Counted from the stretch's first letter, positions 1-11,968 are shown. The stretch: 39,470 nucleotides of DNA from Microbacterium paludicola (GCF_015235415.1 NZ_JADGLL010000025.1:1-39470); one strand, 5' to 3'. The notes: a model not told the origin generated them from the letters alone. Numbers and translations: made by a program.

Positions 1-55
1 CGTCCGGCGTGCTCGGCGTGTTCGGGTCGGCGGGGCCGGTCGAGTCGTTCGACAT
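1..55 (-). CDS. Unidentified protein, N-terminus only (partial)
   Basis: A minus-strand ATG at 53-55 is preceded by a good ribosome-binding site (GGAAGGA, six bases before the start) and is open to the window edge, giving 18 codons that begin MSNDSTGPADPNTP. The Ser/Thr/Pro/Asp-rich start looks like the disordered N-terminus common on actinobacterial membrane or secreted proteins. The gene lies downstream of yaaA in the same direction, after a gap of about 98 bases that holds an inverted repeat. No function can be assigned from so short a fragment. Confidence 0.45.
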   Translation of the reverse strand, partial: MSNDSTGPADPNTPSTPD

Positions 56-99
56 GAGATGTCCTTCCTCGTCGAGGATCGGCCGAAGCTCGGAATCCT

Positions 100-125
100 C
101 TGTGTGCCCTCACTCTCCCACACAG
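100..125. promoter_or_regulatory. Inverted repeat between yaaA and the partial gene
   Basis: Seven-base arms CTGTGTG (100-106) and CACACAG (119-125) are separated by 12 bases in the short gap upstream of the partial gene starting at 55. It could be an operator or a weak hairpin; there is no T-run, so a terminator is less likely. Confidence 0.25.
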
Positions 126-153
126 CGAGGCTCCCGAGCGAGAGGCGGACGCC

Positions 154-915
154 TCACACCACGAGATTCACGCGGGCTTCGCCATCGATCACGAGCTCCT
201 GGCCGTGTGCCCTTCCCCAGTCGACGACCGCCGCCAGCGTCGCATCCCGGGGAGGCGGATCCAGCGCGAGCGCGCGCACGAACTCGCCCTTCGCCTTCTT
301 GTTGAAGTGGTTGAGCGCACGCTGGTGGCCGTCGGCGCCGCGGGTGACGACGTGCACGTACGCCGACGTGATGCCTGACGGCAGCGGCGCGAGGGCGACA
401 TACGCCTGCGAGCGCAGGTCGAGCACAAGCTCGGAGCGCACCGCCGGATCGTCCGCGAGCGCGGCGCTCGTCGCATCCGCCCAGTGGCGCCGCAGCGGCG
501 GCACCCCGGGAAGGGCGGTGCCGGCGGCGAGACGGTATGACGGGATCGGATCGGCCGCGCCGATCGGACCCAGCGGCGCGGTCTGGATGAGCGCGTGCTC
601 GGCGAGCCATCCCCGTGCCTGCGTGGGCAGTGTCTCCGCGGCGAGGGCGTCGAACAGGACGCCTGTGTAGCGATCCATCGCCGGCATCGTCGCGGCCTGG
701 CGGATCGCCGCGTTCACCCGGATCTCGGGGCGCTGCCGCTCGCTCAGCTTCAGCACCCGCATCGCGGCCGCCTCATCGCCCGACAGCGCGACGAGCGCGT
801 CCAGCAGGGCCTCGCGCTGCGGCCGCAGCCCGGGAAGACGCAGCGCCCCCAGATCGAGCGGTGCGCCATCGCCGCCGGGGTGCTTCGTCTCGGACGGAGG
901 CAGGAGCAGCTGCAC
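154..915 (-). CDS. yaaA: YaaA family peroxide-stress protein (UPF0246/DUF328)
   Basis: A 253-residue protein, close to the usual family length of about 250. It opens with the family signature MQLLLPPSETK and carries the expected internal blocks, including YTGVLFDAL near residue 83 and FNKKAKGEFVRAL near residue 203. YaaA of E. coli lowers intracellular free iron and protects DNA and proteins during peroxide stress; that role is known for the family and is inferred here. The start is GTG at 915, with AAAGG six bases upstream. The gene follows the ATP synthase operon but sits beyond that operon's terminator (945-988), with only about 30 bases between, so it needs read-through or its own promoter, which I could not identify. 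Cytoplasmic; no signal peptide or membrane segment is seen. Confidence 0.9.
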   Translation of the reverse strand: MQLLLPPSETKHPGGDGAPLDLGALRLPGLRPQREALLDALVALSGDEAAAMRVLKLSERQRPEIRVNAAIRQAATMPAMDRYTGVLFDALAAETLPTQARGWLAEHALIQTAPLGPIGAADPIPSYRLAAGTALPGVPPLRRHWADATSAALADDPAVRSELVLDLRSQAYVALAPLPSGITSAYVHVVTRGADGHQRALNHFNKKAKGEFVRALALDPPPRDATLAAVVDWGRAHGQELVIDGEARVNLVV

Positions 916-944
916 GGAGGGCCTTTCGGGACGTGAGGGAATGC

Positions 945-988
945 AAAAGGAGCGGGGCGCCGGATCCGTGGATCCGCCGCCCCGCTCC
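945..988 (-). terminator. Rho-independent terminator of the atp operon
   Basis: On the minus strand an 11-bp GC stem (949-959 with 978-988) continues, after a C:C mismatch, into a second 7-bp stem (961-967 with 970-976) closed by a two-base turn, and is followed by TTTT (945-948). It starts 8 bases downstream of the atpC stop, which makes it the obvious end of the ATP synthase transcript. Confidence 0.9.
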
Positions 989-996
989 GAGAGACG

Positions 997-1260
997 TCAG
1001 GAGACGAGCGTCGCGTGGCCGGCGACGATGGTGAGCGTCTGGCCCTCCATCGAGACGAAGCCGTCACGGGCGTCGGCGATGACCTTGGTGCCGGAGGGCT
1101 CGGTGATGCGCACCTGACCCTCGGCCGCGAGGATGGCCAGCACGGGCTCGTGCCCCTGCATGAAGCCGATCTCACCCTCGGTGGTCTTGGCGACCACGAG
1201 GCTCGCCTCGCCCGTCCAGACCTCCTCCTCGGCGGAGACCAGGGTGACCTGCAGACCCAT
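997..1260 (-). CDS. atpC: ATP synthase F1 epsilon subunit, short form
   Basis: An 87-residue epsilon subunit of the F1 central stalk, beginning MGLQVTLVSAEEEVWTGEA. It contains the N-terminal beta-sandwich blocks (GEIGFMQGHEPVLA) but ends at the point where the beta domain ends, so the C-terminal helical hairpin of E. coli epsilon (about 139 residues) is absent. In other bacteria that hairpin restrains ATP hydrolysis, so this enzyme must be held back in another way (inference). I chose ATG 1260 because it lies two bases after the atpD stop (1263-1265); an upstream in-frame start at 1293 would run into atpD. Last gene of the operon, followed by a terminator. Confidence 0.93.
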   Translation of the reverse strand: MGLQVTLVSAEEEVWTGEASLVVAKTTEGEIGFMQGHEPVLAILAAEGQVRITEPSGTKVIADARDGFVSMEGQTLTIVAGHATLVS

Positions 1261-1262
1261 GG

Positions 1263-3624
<2,362 letters not shown>

Positions 3625-3645
3625 GATCCGTCTTCCCCGGCGGGC

Positions 3646-5283
3646 TTACGCCCGGCGGCCCTTGACGATCTTCTCCTGGTCGACATCCGCGACCGCCGCG
3701 AACTCCTCGTGGCCGGGGGCCGTGAGGTGCTGCCCCTTGCCGCCCTGGAAATCGAGCAGGAAGGCGTCGATCGCCTTCTCCATCTCGGCGACGGTGTCGT
3801 CCTCGAGCTTGCCCGAGTCGCGCAGCGTGTCGAGGATGGTCGTGTTGCGACGCAGGTGGTCGAGCAGCTCGGCCTCGAAGCGCAGCACGTCCTCGACCTC
3901 GATGGTGTCGAGCTTGCCGTTGGTGCCGGCCCAGATCGAGACGACCTGCTCCTCGGCCGGGTACGGCGAGTACTGCGGCTGCTTGAGCAGCTCGGTGAGG
4001 CGCGCACCGCGGGCCAGCTGACGACGCGAGGCGGCGTCGAGGTCGGACGCGAACATCGCGAACGCCTCCAGCGAGCGGTACTGGGCGAGCTCGAGCTTGA
4101 GCGTGCCGGAGACCTTCTTGATGTGCTTCAGCTGCGCGTCGCCACCGACTCGCGAGACCGAGATACCCACGTCGACCGCGGGACGCTGGTTCGCGTTGAA
4201 CAGGTCGGACTGCAGGAAGATCTGGCCGTCGGTGATCGAGATCACGTTGGTCGGGATGTACGCCGAGACGTCGTTCGCCTTAGTCTCGATGATCGGCAGA
4301 CCCGTCATCGAACCGGCGCCGAGCTCGTCCGACAGCTTCGCGCAGCGCTCGAGCAGACGCGAGTGCAGGTAGAAGACGTCACCGGGGTACGCCTCGCGGC
4401 CCGGCGGGCGACGCAGCAGCAGCGACACGGCGCGGTAGGCCTCGGCCTGCTTCGACAGGTCGTCGAACACGATGAGGACGTGCTTGCCGTCGTACATCCA
4501 GTGCTGACCGATTGCCGAACCCGTGTAGGGCGCGAGGTACTTGAAGCCGGCGGGGTCGGACGCGGGGGCCGCGACGATGGTGGTGTACTCCATCGCGCCG
4601 GCCTCCTCGAGGGCGCCCTTCACCGAGGCGATGGTCGAGCCCTTCTGACCGATGGCGACGTAGATGCAGCGCACCTGCTTCGTCGGGTCGCCCGACTCCC
4701 AGTTCGACTTCTGGTTGATGATCGTGTCGATCGCGATCGCGGTCTTGCCGGTCTGGCGGTCGCCGATGATCAGCTGACGCTGGCCGCGGCCGACCGGGAT
4801 CATGGCGTCGATCGCCTTGATGCCCGTCTGCATCGGCTCGTGGACCGACTTGCGGGCCATGACGCCGGGAGCCTGGAGCTCGAGGGCGCGGCGGCCCTCG
4901 ATGCCCGTGATCTCGCCGAGGCCGTCGATCGGGTTGCCGAGCGGGTCGACGACGCGGCCGAGGTAGCCCTCGCCGACGGGGACCGAGAGGACCTCGCCCG
5001 TGCGGGTGACCTGCTGGCCCTCTTCGATGCCGGCGAACTCGCCGAGCACGACGACGCCGATCTCGTCCTGGTCGAGGTTCTGGGCGAGGCCCAGAACGCC
5101 GTTGCCGAAGCGGACGAGCTCGTTGGCCATGACGCCAGGCAGGCCCTCGACGTGGGCGATGCCGTCTGCCGCGTCGATGACGGTGCCGACCTCGGTCGCC
5201 GCGTCGCCGGTGGGCTCGTAGGCGGCGACGAAGTCCTTCAGCGCGTCACGGATGACGTCGGGGCTGATCGTGATGTCTGCCAT
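3646..5283 (-). CDS. atpA: ATP synthase F1 alpha subunit
   Basis: A 545-residue non-catalytic nucleotide-binding subunit. P-loop GDRQTGKT lies at 174-181 (Lys180), and the alpha-subunit signature [14 protein letters not shown], which includes the arginine finger that contacts the beta catalytic site, lies near residue 370. The C-terminus has a short charged tail ([11 protein letters not shown]) typical of actinobacterial alpha subunits. The start is ATG 5283 with GAGGAAG upstream. The 84-base gap to atpH is the longest inside atpE-atpC and contains two small hairpins (one at 5318-5332), which may adjust the relative expression of F1 subunits (inference). Confidence 0.98.
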   Translation of the reverse strand: MADITISPDVIRDALKDFVAAYEPTGDAATEVGTVIDAADGIAHVEGLPGVMANELVRFGNGVLGLAQNLDQDEIGVVVLGEFAGIEEGQQVTRTGEVLSVPVGEGYLGRVVDPLGNPIDGLGEITGIEGRRALELQAPGVMARKSVHEPMQTGIKAIDAMIPVGRGQRQLIIGDRQTGKTAIAIDTIINQKSNWESGDPTKQVRCIYVAIGQKGSTIASVKGALEEAGAMEYTTIVAAPASDPAGFKYLAPYTGSAIGQHWMYDGKHVLIVFDDLSKQAEAYRAVSLLLRRPPGREAYPGDVFYLHSRLLERCAKLSDELGAGSMTGLPIIETKANDVSAYIPTNVISITDGQIFLQSDLFNANQRPAVDVGISVSRVGGDAQLKHIKKVSGTLKLELAQYRSLEAFAMFASDLDAASRRQLARGARLTELLKQPQYSPYPAEEQVVSIWAGTNGKLDTIEVEDVLRFEAELLDHLRRNTTILDTLRDSGKLEDDTVAEMEKAIDAFLLDFQGGKGQHLTAPGHEEFAAVADVDQEKIVKGRRA

Positions 5284-5317
5284 TGTCTTCCTCTGTCTTT
5301 GATGGAGATCGTGTTGT

Positions 5318-5332
5318 GGGATCCGCGATCCC
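5318..5332. promoter_or_regulatory. Small hairpin in the atpH-atpA gap
   Basis: Arms GGGATC and GATCCC with a three-base loop, followed at 5342-5355 by a second small stem (CCGCC/GGCGG). They lie in the 84-base spacer between atpH and atpA and have no T-run, so an RNA-stability or processing role is more likely than termination. Confidence 0.3.
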
Positions 5333-5367
5333 CAAGTGAGTCCGCCCTGCGGCGGGAAAGTATCGGG

Positions 5368-6150
5368 TCAGCCGGCGAGCTTCTGGCGCACGTTCGCGAG
5401 GCGCGAGGCGATGCTGCCGTCGATGACGTCATCCGCGATCTGCACACGCACCCCGCCGACGACCGAGGGGTCGACGACCTGGCTGATCGTGATCTCGCCG
5501 CCGTAGCTGCGCGAGAGCGCGGTGGCCAGACGCTCGGCCTGGGCCGCGGACAGCGGCGCCGCCGTGGTCACCGTCGCGACCGTGCGGCCGCGCTGTGCCG
5601 CGACGATCCGGATCGCACGGGCAAGGATGCCGCGCACGCGACGCCCGCGGGGCGACTGCACGAGCGACGACACCACGAGCGAGGTGGCCTCGCTCGTGCG
5701 ACCGCCGAGCAGCGTCTGCATGAGCGCGCCCTTCGCGGATCCGTCGCCGAGGCGGCTGCCGAGCGCGAGCTCGAGCTCGGAGTTCTCCGCGACGATGCGG
5801 GAGACCCGGAACAGCTCGCCCTCGAGGTCGCCCTGGTCGGCCTTGGCGGCCGCCCGGATGGCGAGCTCCTCGATGCCGTCGACCAGCTCGCCCTGCGACG
5901 ACCACCGCTCGGCGATGGCCGTCGTCAGGAGCGACTGCGCGGTCTGCGACAGGCTGCCGAAGACGCGGGTGACGAGCGCACGGCGCGTCTCGGGCGCGGC
6001 AGACGGATCGGCCAGCGCGCCGCTCAGCGCGTGCGAGCCGGCGACGGCACGGGCGGCGGCGAAGAGCTCGCGAGCCGTGTCGAGGTCGACCGTCGCCGCG
6101 CCGAGCGCGGAGACGCTCGTCGCGAGCGCCTGAGTGGTCGCGCTGCCCAT
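5368..6150 (-). CDS. atpH: ATP synthase F1 delta subunit (long actinobacterial form)
   Basis: A 260-residue delta subunit that links the peripheral stalk to the top of F1. It is longer than the E. coli subunit (177 residues) because of an N-terminal extension, as usual in actinobacteria. It is a separate protein and not the b-delta fusion found in mycobacteria. The C-terminal block VVDPSVVGGVRVQIADDVIDGSI is the family signature. The start ATG (6148-6150) overlaps the atpF stop by one base (TGATG), implying translational coupling of these two peripheral-stalk subunits. Confidence 0.96.
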   Translation of the reverse strand: MGSATTQALATSVSALGAATVDLDTARELFAAARAVAGSHALSGALADPSAAPETRRALVTRVFGSLSQTAQSLLTTAIAERWSSQGELVDGIEELAIRAAAKADQGDLEGELFRVSRIVAENSELELALGSRLGDGSAKGALMQTLLGGRTSEATSLVVSSLVQSPRGRRVRGILARAIRIVAAQRGRTVATVTTAAPLSAAQAERLATALSRSYGGEITISQVVDPSVVGGVRVQIADDVIDGSIASRLANVRQKLAG

Positions 6151-6707
6151 CAGTTCTTCGCCTTCTCGGAGGCCTCGAGGTCGGCCAGGAAGCGGTCGAC
6201 GACAGCCGCCGCCTTCTGGTCGTCGCTGAGGGTCTCGCCGATGACGTTGCCGGCGAGGTCGATCGCGAGCGTGCCGACCTCGCTGCGCAGCGTGACGAGC
6301 GCCGACTGGCGCTCGGCCTCGATCTGCGTGTGCGCGGTCGCGGTGATGCGCTCAGCCTCAGTGGCGGCGTTGGCCTTCGCCTCGGCCACGATGCGCTTGC
6401 CGTCCTCGCGGGCGGCCTCGCGGATGTCACCTGCCTCCTTGCGGGCGTCGGCGAGCTGCTTCGTGTACTCCTCGAGCGCAGCCTCGGCCTGGCGCTGGGC
6501 CTCGTCGGCCTTCGCGATGTTGCCCTCGATCGCGGCGGAGCGCTCGTCGAGCATCGCGGTCAAGCGCGGCAGGGCGACCTTCCACACCACGAACAGGATG
6601 ACGAGGAAGCACACCGCCGACCAGATGATGTCGTACGCCGCCGGCACCAGCGGATTCGGAGTCTCGTGAGACTCCTCCGCGGCAAGCGTGACAAGAGCGT
6701 TCAGCAT
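6150..6707 (-). CDS. atpF: ATP synthase Fo b subunit
   Basis: A 185-residue peripheral-stalk subunit. One membrane helix spans about residues 27-46 (YDIIWSAVCFLVILFVVWKV) and is followed by a long charged alanine-rich helix (about 55-170) that forms the coiled-coil stalk. Only one b-type gene is present, so the stalk is presumably a b homodimer. The start is ATG 6707, 30 bases after the atpE stop. Its stop overlaps the atpH start. Confidence 0.96.
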   Translation of the reverse strand: MLNALVTLAAEESHETPNPLVPAAYDIIWSAVCFLVILFVVWKVALPRLTAMLDERSAAIEGNIAKADEAQRQAEAALEEYTKQLADARKEAGDIREAAREDGKRIVAEAKANAATEAERITATAHTQIEAERQSALVTLRSEVGTLAIDLAGNVIGETLSDDQKAAAVVDRFLADLEASEKAKN

Positions 6708-6737
6708 CCTGTCTCCTTACGTGTCAGCAGCGAGTGA

Positions 6738-7866
<1,129 letters not shown>

Positions 7867-7945
7867 CGGGGAGGGAAGGAAGTCGTCATCTGCCAGGCCC
7901 CGGCGTCACCATCGGCTCCGTGGGGCACTCGGCAGGAACCATGTC

Positions 7946-7974
7946 AGCCTATCAAAGAATCGCGCGCTTCTACG
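7946..7974 (-). promoter_or_regulatory. Possible promoter for atpB-atpC
   Basis: A minus-strand TAGGCT (7951-7946) in an AT-richer patch (TTTGATAGGCT) within the atpI-atpB gap resembles an actinobacterial -10 element; I found no good -35. The same hexamer lies just upstream of prmC. It would let the main ATP synthase genes be expressed apart from wecA/atpI. Confidence 0.3.
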
Positions 7975-7990
7975 ACGCGTCGAAACGACG

Positions 7991-8476
7991 TCAGCGCGGG
8001 GTCGAGCCGCCCTCGTCCGTGCCCGTCTCCCCCGGCAGGGTGACGTCGACGTAGGGCTGGCGCGAGCGGAACATCGCGATCCCGTCGATCGCGAGCGAGG
8101 CGAGGACGCTGACCACGAGCGCGACGAAGAAGACGCCCGGGACGATCCACGGCTGGCCGCGCAGCAGCACCAGCGCGACGATGAACAGCACGAGCTTCAG
8201 CAGCCAGCCGCCGAGCACGACGCCGAAGAAGATCGGCACATACAGCGGATCGGCGAACCAGCGGTTGGCGACGAGGATGCTCACCGCGGTCAGCAGCATG
8301 AACACCGCGGCGATCGCGGCGCCGGCGAACGCGCTGAGCATGCCGTTCGTGCCGGCGATCGCGAATCCGATCGCGCCGCCAGCCACCGCGACGACCGCCG
8401 TGGCGATGCCGCCCCAGAGGAGGGCGGTGCGCAGCACCGGCGTGCTGGAGATGGGTCCGGGTTCCGGACGGGACAT
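7991..8476 (-). CDS. AtpI-position membrane protein
   Basis: A 161-residue protein with four predicted membrane helices (about residues 18-42, 46-68, 78-103 and 108-130) and a polar C-terminal tail ending ETGTDEGGSTPR. Its place directly upstream of atpB and its four-helix layout match AtpI/ATP synthase I proteins, which help assemble the c ring or move ions in other bacteria. Sequence similarity to AtpI is weak by eye, so the name rests mostly on synteny. The start ATG (8474-8476) directly abuts the wecA stop (8477-8479) with no gap, so it is probably cotranslated with wecA. Confidence 0.75.
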   Translation of the reverse strand: MSRPEPGPISSTPVLRTALLWGGIATAVVAVAGGAIGFAIAGTNGMLSAFAGAAIAAVFMLLTAVSILVANRWFADPLYVPIFFGVVLGGWLLKLVLFIVALVLLRGQPWIVPGVFFVALVVSVLASLAIDGIAMFRSRQPYVDVTLPGETGTDEGGSTPR

Positions 8477-9643
8477 TCAGGCCTCCTGAGTGGCAGGGGT
8501 CGGGTCGGTGGGCGCGTGGGGCGGGCGACGCGTGGGCATCAGGGTGAGCACGAGGCACGCCGCGATGCCGACCACGCCGAAGATCACGCCGAGCCAGTAC
8601 TCCCCCGGCCAGTTCTCCCGGGTTGCCAGGTACATGATGAGCACGGCGAGCGAGATCACCGCCGTCCACGCGTAGAAGATCAGCACGGCGTCGCGGTCGG
8701 AGTGGCCGAGGTCGAGCATCCGGTGGTGGAGGTGCTTTCGATCGGGCGAGAAGGGCGACTTGCCCGCGCCCATGCGCCGGATGACGGCGAGCCCGAAGTC
8801 GACGAGCGGCAGCAGCACGACCACGATGGGCACGAGGATCGGCAGGAACGCACCGAGCAGCTGCGAGCGGCCGAGGCCGTCGACCGGGTCGAGCACGGAC
8901 GGCGGGATCTGCCCGGAAGCCGCGATCGCGCTCGTCGCCATGAGCAGGCCCAGCAGCAGCGCGCCGGAGTCGCCCATGAACATCTTCGCCGGCCGCCAGT
9001 TCAGCGGCAGGAATCCCGCGCAGGCGCCGATCATCGCGGCCGCGAGGAACGTCGCGAGGGTCGAGTTCGTGGTCAGGGTGTCGCGGCTCAGGATGTAGGA
9101 GTAGACGAAGAAGACGCCGTTCGCGATCAGGCAGACACCCGCGACGAGCGCATCCAGGCCGTCGATGAAGTTGACCGCGTTCATCACGATGACGATCGAG
9201 AACATCGTCAGCGTGATGCTCACCCAGCTGGAGACCAGCGTCATCCCGCCGAAGGGAAGCGTGTAGACCTGCAGCCCGCCGCCGACCGCGATGATCCCCG
9301 CCGCGAGGAACTGCGCGCCGAGCTTGATCGTCCAGTCGAGATCCCACAGGTCGTCGGCGACGCCGACCAGGACGATCAGCACCGCGGCGCCGAGCACGGC
9401 CCACACCGGGCGCGGATCGACCCAGAAGATCTGGAAGAACGGGTTGGATCCCGACACCAGGATCGCCGCGACGATCCCGAGGAACATCGCCACCCCGCCG
9501 AGGCGCGGCGTCGGCGTCTTGTGCACGTCGCGCTCCCGGATGCCCGGATAGAGCTTGTACCGCATGCTGAGGCGCCACACCATCCAGGCGAGCGCCGTGG
9601 TGAGCGCCGCCGTCAGCAGGATCGTGAAGAGGTACTGCCTCAC
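8477..9643 (-). CDS. wecA: Undecaprenyl-phosphate sugar-1-phosphate transferase (WecA/Rfe/TagO family)
   Basis: A 388-residue polytopic membrane enzyme with about ten or eleven helices. It transfers a sugar-1-phosphate, normally GlcNAc-1-P, from a UDP-sugar to the lipid carrier to start a wall polymer. Family motifs are all present: the DD pair at 97-98 (VADDLWDLD), NFIDGLD at 158-164, MGDSG at 223-227 and HLHHRM at 304-309. In actinobacteria the homologue (Rfe/WecA) starts arabinogalactan or other wall-glycan synthesis. Its start overlaps the tsaC end by four bases. The WecG/TagA-type glycosyltransferase at 15144-15971 is a plausible next enzyme. Confidence 0.93.
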   Translation of the reverse strand: MRQYLFTILLTAALTTALAWMVWRLSMRYKLYPGIRERDVHKTPTPRLGGVAMFLGIVAAILVSGSNPFFQIFWVDPRPVWAVLGAAVLIVLVGVADDLWDLDWTIKLGAQFLAAGIIAVGGGLQVYTLPFGGMTLVSSWVSITLTMFSIVIVMNAVNFIDGLDALVAGVCLIANGVFFVYSYILSRDTLTTNSTLATFLAAAMIGACAGFLPLNWRPAKMFMGDSGALLLGLLMATSAIAASGQIPPSVLDPVDGLGRSQLLGAFLPILVPIVVVLLPLVDFGLAVIRRMGAGKSPFSPDRKHLHHRMLDLGHSDRDAVLIFYAWTAVISLAVLIMYLATRENWPGEYWLGVIFGVVGIAACLVLTLMPTRRPPHAPTDPTPATQEA

Positions 9644-10374
9644 GCGGGCTCGCCGTCGGGCGTCGCGGTGTCGTGGTCGTGGTGGTCGGCGTCGCCGGCC
9701 TCGGGCTCGAGCAGGTCGCCGAGTACCTCGCGCAGCTCATCGCGCGAGATCGCGCCGTCGCGCAGGACCCGCACGCGGGGCTCGTCGTCCCGCGGGCCGA
9801 CGAGCGCGGTCGCGTCGATGATCGTCGACGCAACCCCGGTGCGGGACGGGCCGTCGTCGAGATAGACCGCGACGCTGTCGCCGAGCATCGCGCGGGCGTC
9901 GTCGCCGACCACGGCCGCGGGCTGCCCCGTCAGGTTCGCGCTCGAGACCGCGAGCGGGCCGGTCTCGGACAGCAGCTCGAGAGCGATCCGGTGATCCGGC
10001 ATGCGCACGGCGACGGTGCCCTTCGTCTCCCCCAGGTCCCACGACAGCGACGGCTGAGCCGGCAGGACGATCGTCAGTCCGCCGGGCCAGAAGCGCTCGA
10101 CGAGCCGCTCGACCGGCTCCGGGACCTCCTCGACCAGCGCGCGCATGGCATCGACGCCCGACACCAGGACGGGCGGCGGCTGCTGCCGACCGCGCCCCTT
10201 GGCGTCGAGCAGACGCTGCACGGCCTGGGCGCTGAACGCATCCGCCGCGACGCCGTACACCGTGTCGGTGGGCATCACGATGAGGTGGCCGCGGCCGATC
10301 GCCTGGCGCGCCTGGCGCATGCCGGTCAGCAGCTGGGCCTCGTCACGGCAGTCGAAGAGGGGGGAGGTTGACAT
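9640..10374 (-). CDS. tsaC: L-threonylcarbamoyladenylate synthase (Sua5/YrdC/TsaC)
   Basis: A 244-residue YrdC-domain protein. It makes threonylcarbamoyl-AMP from threonine, bicarbonate and ATP for the t6A37 modification of tRNAs that read ANN codons. Motifs visible: MPTDTVYGVAADAF near residue 34, ERFWPGGLTIVL near 93, and PLAVSSANLTGQPAA near 141. It is between the short TsaC and the longer Sua5 forms; the C-terminus is a His/Asp-rich tail (DADHHDHDTATPDGEPA) and not a full Sua5 domain. The start is ATG 10374 with GAGGAG close upstream. Four-base overlap with wecA. Upstream is the repeat block, so it has been uncoupled from prmC, its usual neighbour. Confidence 0.93.
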   Translation of the reverse strand: MSTSPLFDCRDEAQLLTGMRQARQAIGRGHLIVMPTDTVYGVAADAFSAQAVQRLLDAKGRGRQQPPPVLVSGVDAMRALVEEVPEPVERLVERFWPGGLTIVLPAQPSLSWDLGETKGTVAVRMPDHRIALELLSETGPLAVSSANLTGQPAAVVGDDARAMLGDSVAVYLDDGPSRTGVASTIIDATALVGPRDDEPRVRVLRDGAISRDELREVLGDLLEPEAGDADHHDHDTATPDGEPA

Positions 10375-10401
10375 GTCTCCTCAATAGTAGAGAGTCCGGT
10401 C

Positions 10402-10540
10402 GATCACTCGCCCGACGCTTCGCGCCGGGACTCGCGATCGAGGGCTGTCGCTTCGCTCCATCCGAACGCAGGGAGCTCGCCTCGGCGAGATGGTCGGCAG
10501 TCGCTGCGCTCCACGCTCGCTGCGCTCGCACGTGGGGTGC
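10402..10540 (+). repeat. Long direct repeat, copy 1
   Basis: Starts GATCACTCGCCCGACGCTTC and ends GTGGGGTGC; rich in TCGCT(T/G)CGCTC motifs. It is strongly similar along its length to 10583-10719 (the first 60 bases differ at only a few positions). The inverted copies at 17.48-17.79 kb belong to the same family. It lies in the gene-free region upstream of tsaC. Confidence 0.85.
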
Positions 10541-10582
10541 GGGTCCGCCTCCCGCTTCGCGGGTAGTGCAGGGAACGTGCGC

Positions 10583-10719
10583 GATCACTCGCCCGACGCT
10601 TCGCGCCGGGACTCGGGATCGCGGGCTGTCGCTGCGCTCCATCCGTCGACGGGCGTCGCGTTCTCCAGATGGTTGGCAGTCGCTTCGCTCCACGCTCGCT
10701 TCGCTCGCACGCGGGGTGC
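10583..10719 (+). repeat. Long direct repeat, copy 2
   Basis: Second copy of the unit at 10402-10540, in the same orientation, 43 bases after the first copy ends. The two ends are nearly identical between copies; the middle (about 10645-10665) diverges. Confidence 0.85.
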
Positions 10720-10721
10720 AC

Positions 10722-10746
10722 GGGGGCTTAATTCCCCCCCCCGGGG
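10722..10746. other. G5/C9 hairpin tract
   Basis: GGGGG (10722-10726) can pair with the start of a C9 run (10734-10742) across a seven-base loop, and the C-run is followed by GGGG. It lies between the direct repeats and the large inverted repeat, downstream of prmC. It could act as a terminator-like structure and is prone to length errors in replication or sequencing. Confidence 0.4.
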
Positions 10747-10764
10747 CTCGCACCCCTCACTGTT

Positions 10765-10867
10765 CGTTGAGCGAGCGGAGCGAGTCGAAACGGGCCGAAC
10801 CTCCCGCGGCGACAAGCCGTGCACCGTCCGGGCCGTTTCGACTCGTCGCTTCGCTCCTCGCTCAACG
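10765..10867. repeat. Imperfect inverted repeat downstream of prmC
   Basis: Left arm 10765-10796 (starts CGTTGAGCGAGCGGAGCGAG) and right arm 10831-10867 are reverse complements apart from about five extra bases in the right arm; the loop is about 34 bases. On the minus strand it begins 24 bases after the prmC stop, so a transcript would form a very strong hairpin. GC-rich elements of this kind, with GAGCGA/TCGAAACG cores, look like a dispersed actinobacterial repeat (from general memory, not checked). Confidence 0.75.
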
Positions 10868-10890
10868 AGCGGGGTTCCGCGGCGAGGGGG

Positions 10891-11820
10891 TTACGGGCGA
10901 ATCGCCGTGGTGGTGCGGTCGCGGAGGGTGAGGTCGGGGTGGGTGGCGGCGGCGCGCCATCCCGCCGCCGTCAGGAGGTCGCGGATCGCGCGGCCCTGCA
11001 GCTCGCCGTGCTCGATCACGAGCAGGCCGCCGGGGCGGAGCAGGCGCATGCCCACGTGGCTCAGTTCGCGCACGACGTCGAGGCCGTCCGGTCCGCCGTA
11101 GAGGGCGGCATGCGGGTCGTGCAGGCGCACCTCCGGGTCGCGCGGGATGGCGTCATCCGGCACGTAGGGAGGGTTCGAGATCACCACGTCGACGGTGCCG
11201 TCGAGCTCGGGGAACGCCACCGCGAGGTCGGCGAAGACAAGCCGCAGGTTGTCGGCGCCGATGCGGCGGGCGTTCTCCTTCGTCCAGACGAATGCGTAGG
11301 GCGAGTTCTCGGCGGCGTGGATGCGCGCGTGCGGAACCTCGGTCGCCATCGCCAGCGCGATGGCGCCGCTGCCGGTGCCGAGATCCACGCCGATCGGCTC
11401 GGGGACCGGAGCCGCGCGGAGGGCGTCGATCGCGAACTGCGCGACCGACTCGGTCTCGGGGCGGGGAACGAAGACCCCCGGCCCCACGGCCAGCTCGAGG
11501 TGGCGGAAGTACGCGACGCCCGTGATGTGCTGAAGCGGCTCGCGGGCCGCGCGCCGTGCGACGAGGTCGTCGAAAGCCGCCGCCTCGTCCGCGCTGAGCT
11601 CGTCGCCGCGAATCACGCCGACTTGGACCTCGCCGCGGCTGAGGCCACGCAGGTGCCCGAGCAGCAGCTCGGCGTCGACCTGCGGATCGGGCACGCCCGC
11701 GTCGGCGAGGCGGCCCGCCGCGACCTGGAACACGTCGCGCAGCGCGCGGGAGCCGTGCAGCTCTCCGGCAGGGTGCAGGGTCGTCACGTCGTCTCCGTCC
11801 GGCCGCTCGTTACGGCGCAT
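10891..11820 (-). CDS. prmC: Peptide chain release factor N5-glutamine methyltransferase (PrmC/HemK)
   Basis: Up to 309 residues. It methylates the glutamine of the GGQ motif in RF1 and RF2 using S-adenosylmethionine. An N-terminal helical domain is followed by a Rossmann methyltransferase: FVPRPETE at 117-124, SAM loop DLGTGSG at 146-152 and catalytic NPPY at 216-219. Start ATG 11820 has no clear ribosome-binding site but has a -10-like TAGGCT nine bases upstream; a GTG at 11787 (VTTLHPAGE) is an alternative. Normally it follows prfA directly; here about 6 kb separates it from its substrate gene, so it probably uses its own promoter. Confidence 0.95.
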   Translation of the reverse strand: MRRNERPDGDDVTTLHPAGELHGSRALRDVFQVAAGRLADAGVPDPQVDAELLLGHLRGLSRGEVQVGVIRGDELSADEAAAFDDLVARRAAREPLQHITGVAYFRHLELAVGPGVFVPRPETESVAQFAIDALRAAPVPEPIGVDLGTGSGAIALAMATEVPHARIHAAENSPYAFVWTKENARRIGADNLRLVFADLAVAFPELDGTVDVVISNPPYVPDDAIPRDPEVRLHDPHAALYGGPDGLDVVRELSHVGMRLLRPGGLLVIEHGELQGRAIRDLLTAAGWRAAATHPDLTLRDRTTTAIRP

Positions 11821-11828
11821 AGCGAGAC

Positions 11829-11834
11829 AGCCTA
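11829..11834 (-). promoter_or_regulatory. Candidate -10 element for prmC
   Basis: TAGGCT on the minus strand ends eight bases before the prmC ATG, which would give a leaderless or nearly leaderless transcript. The -35 is not recognisable. It is consistent with prmC needing its own promoter after separation from prfA. Confidence 0.4.
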
Positions 11835-11968
11835 ATCCGCACGGGATTCCGCCACCGGGATGCGCCCTCTCCCCGCGGGATGCTCGTTCCGGAATACCAC
11901 GCGACCTTCGGACATCCGCTCATGTTTCGGCGTGCGACATCCGCGGTCCGGATCGCGGCAGTCCGCAA

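Noticed and set aside
10375..10890. Several frames of 80-190 codons on both strands in the repeat block
   Set aside because: All are built from the repeat units (Ser/Arg/Ala-rich, repeated words) and have no ribosome-binding sites or domains.
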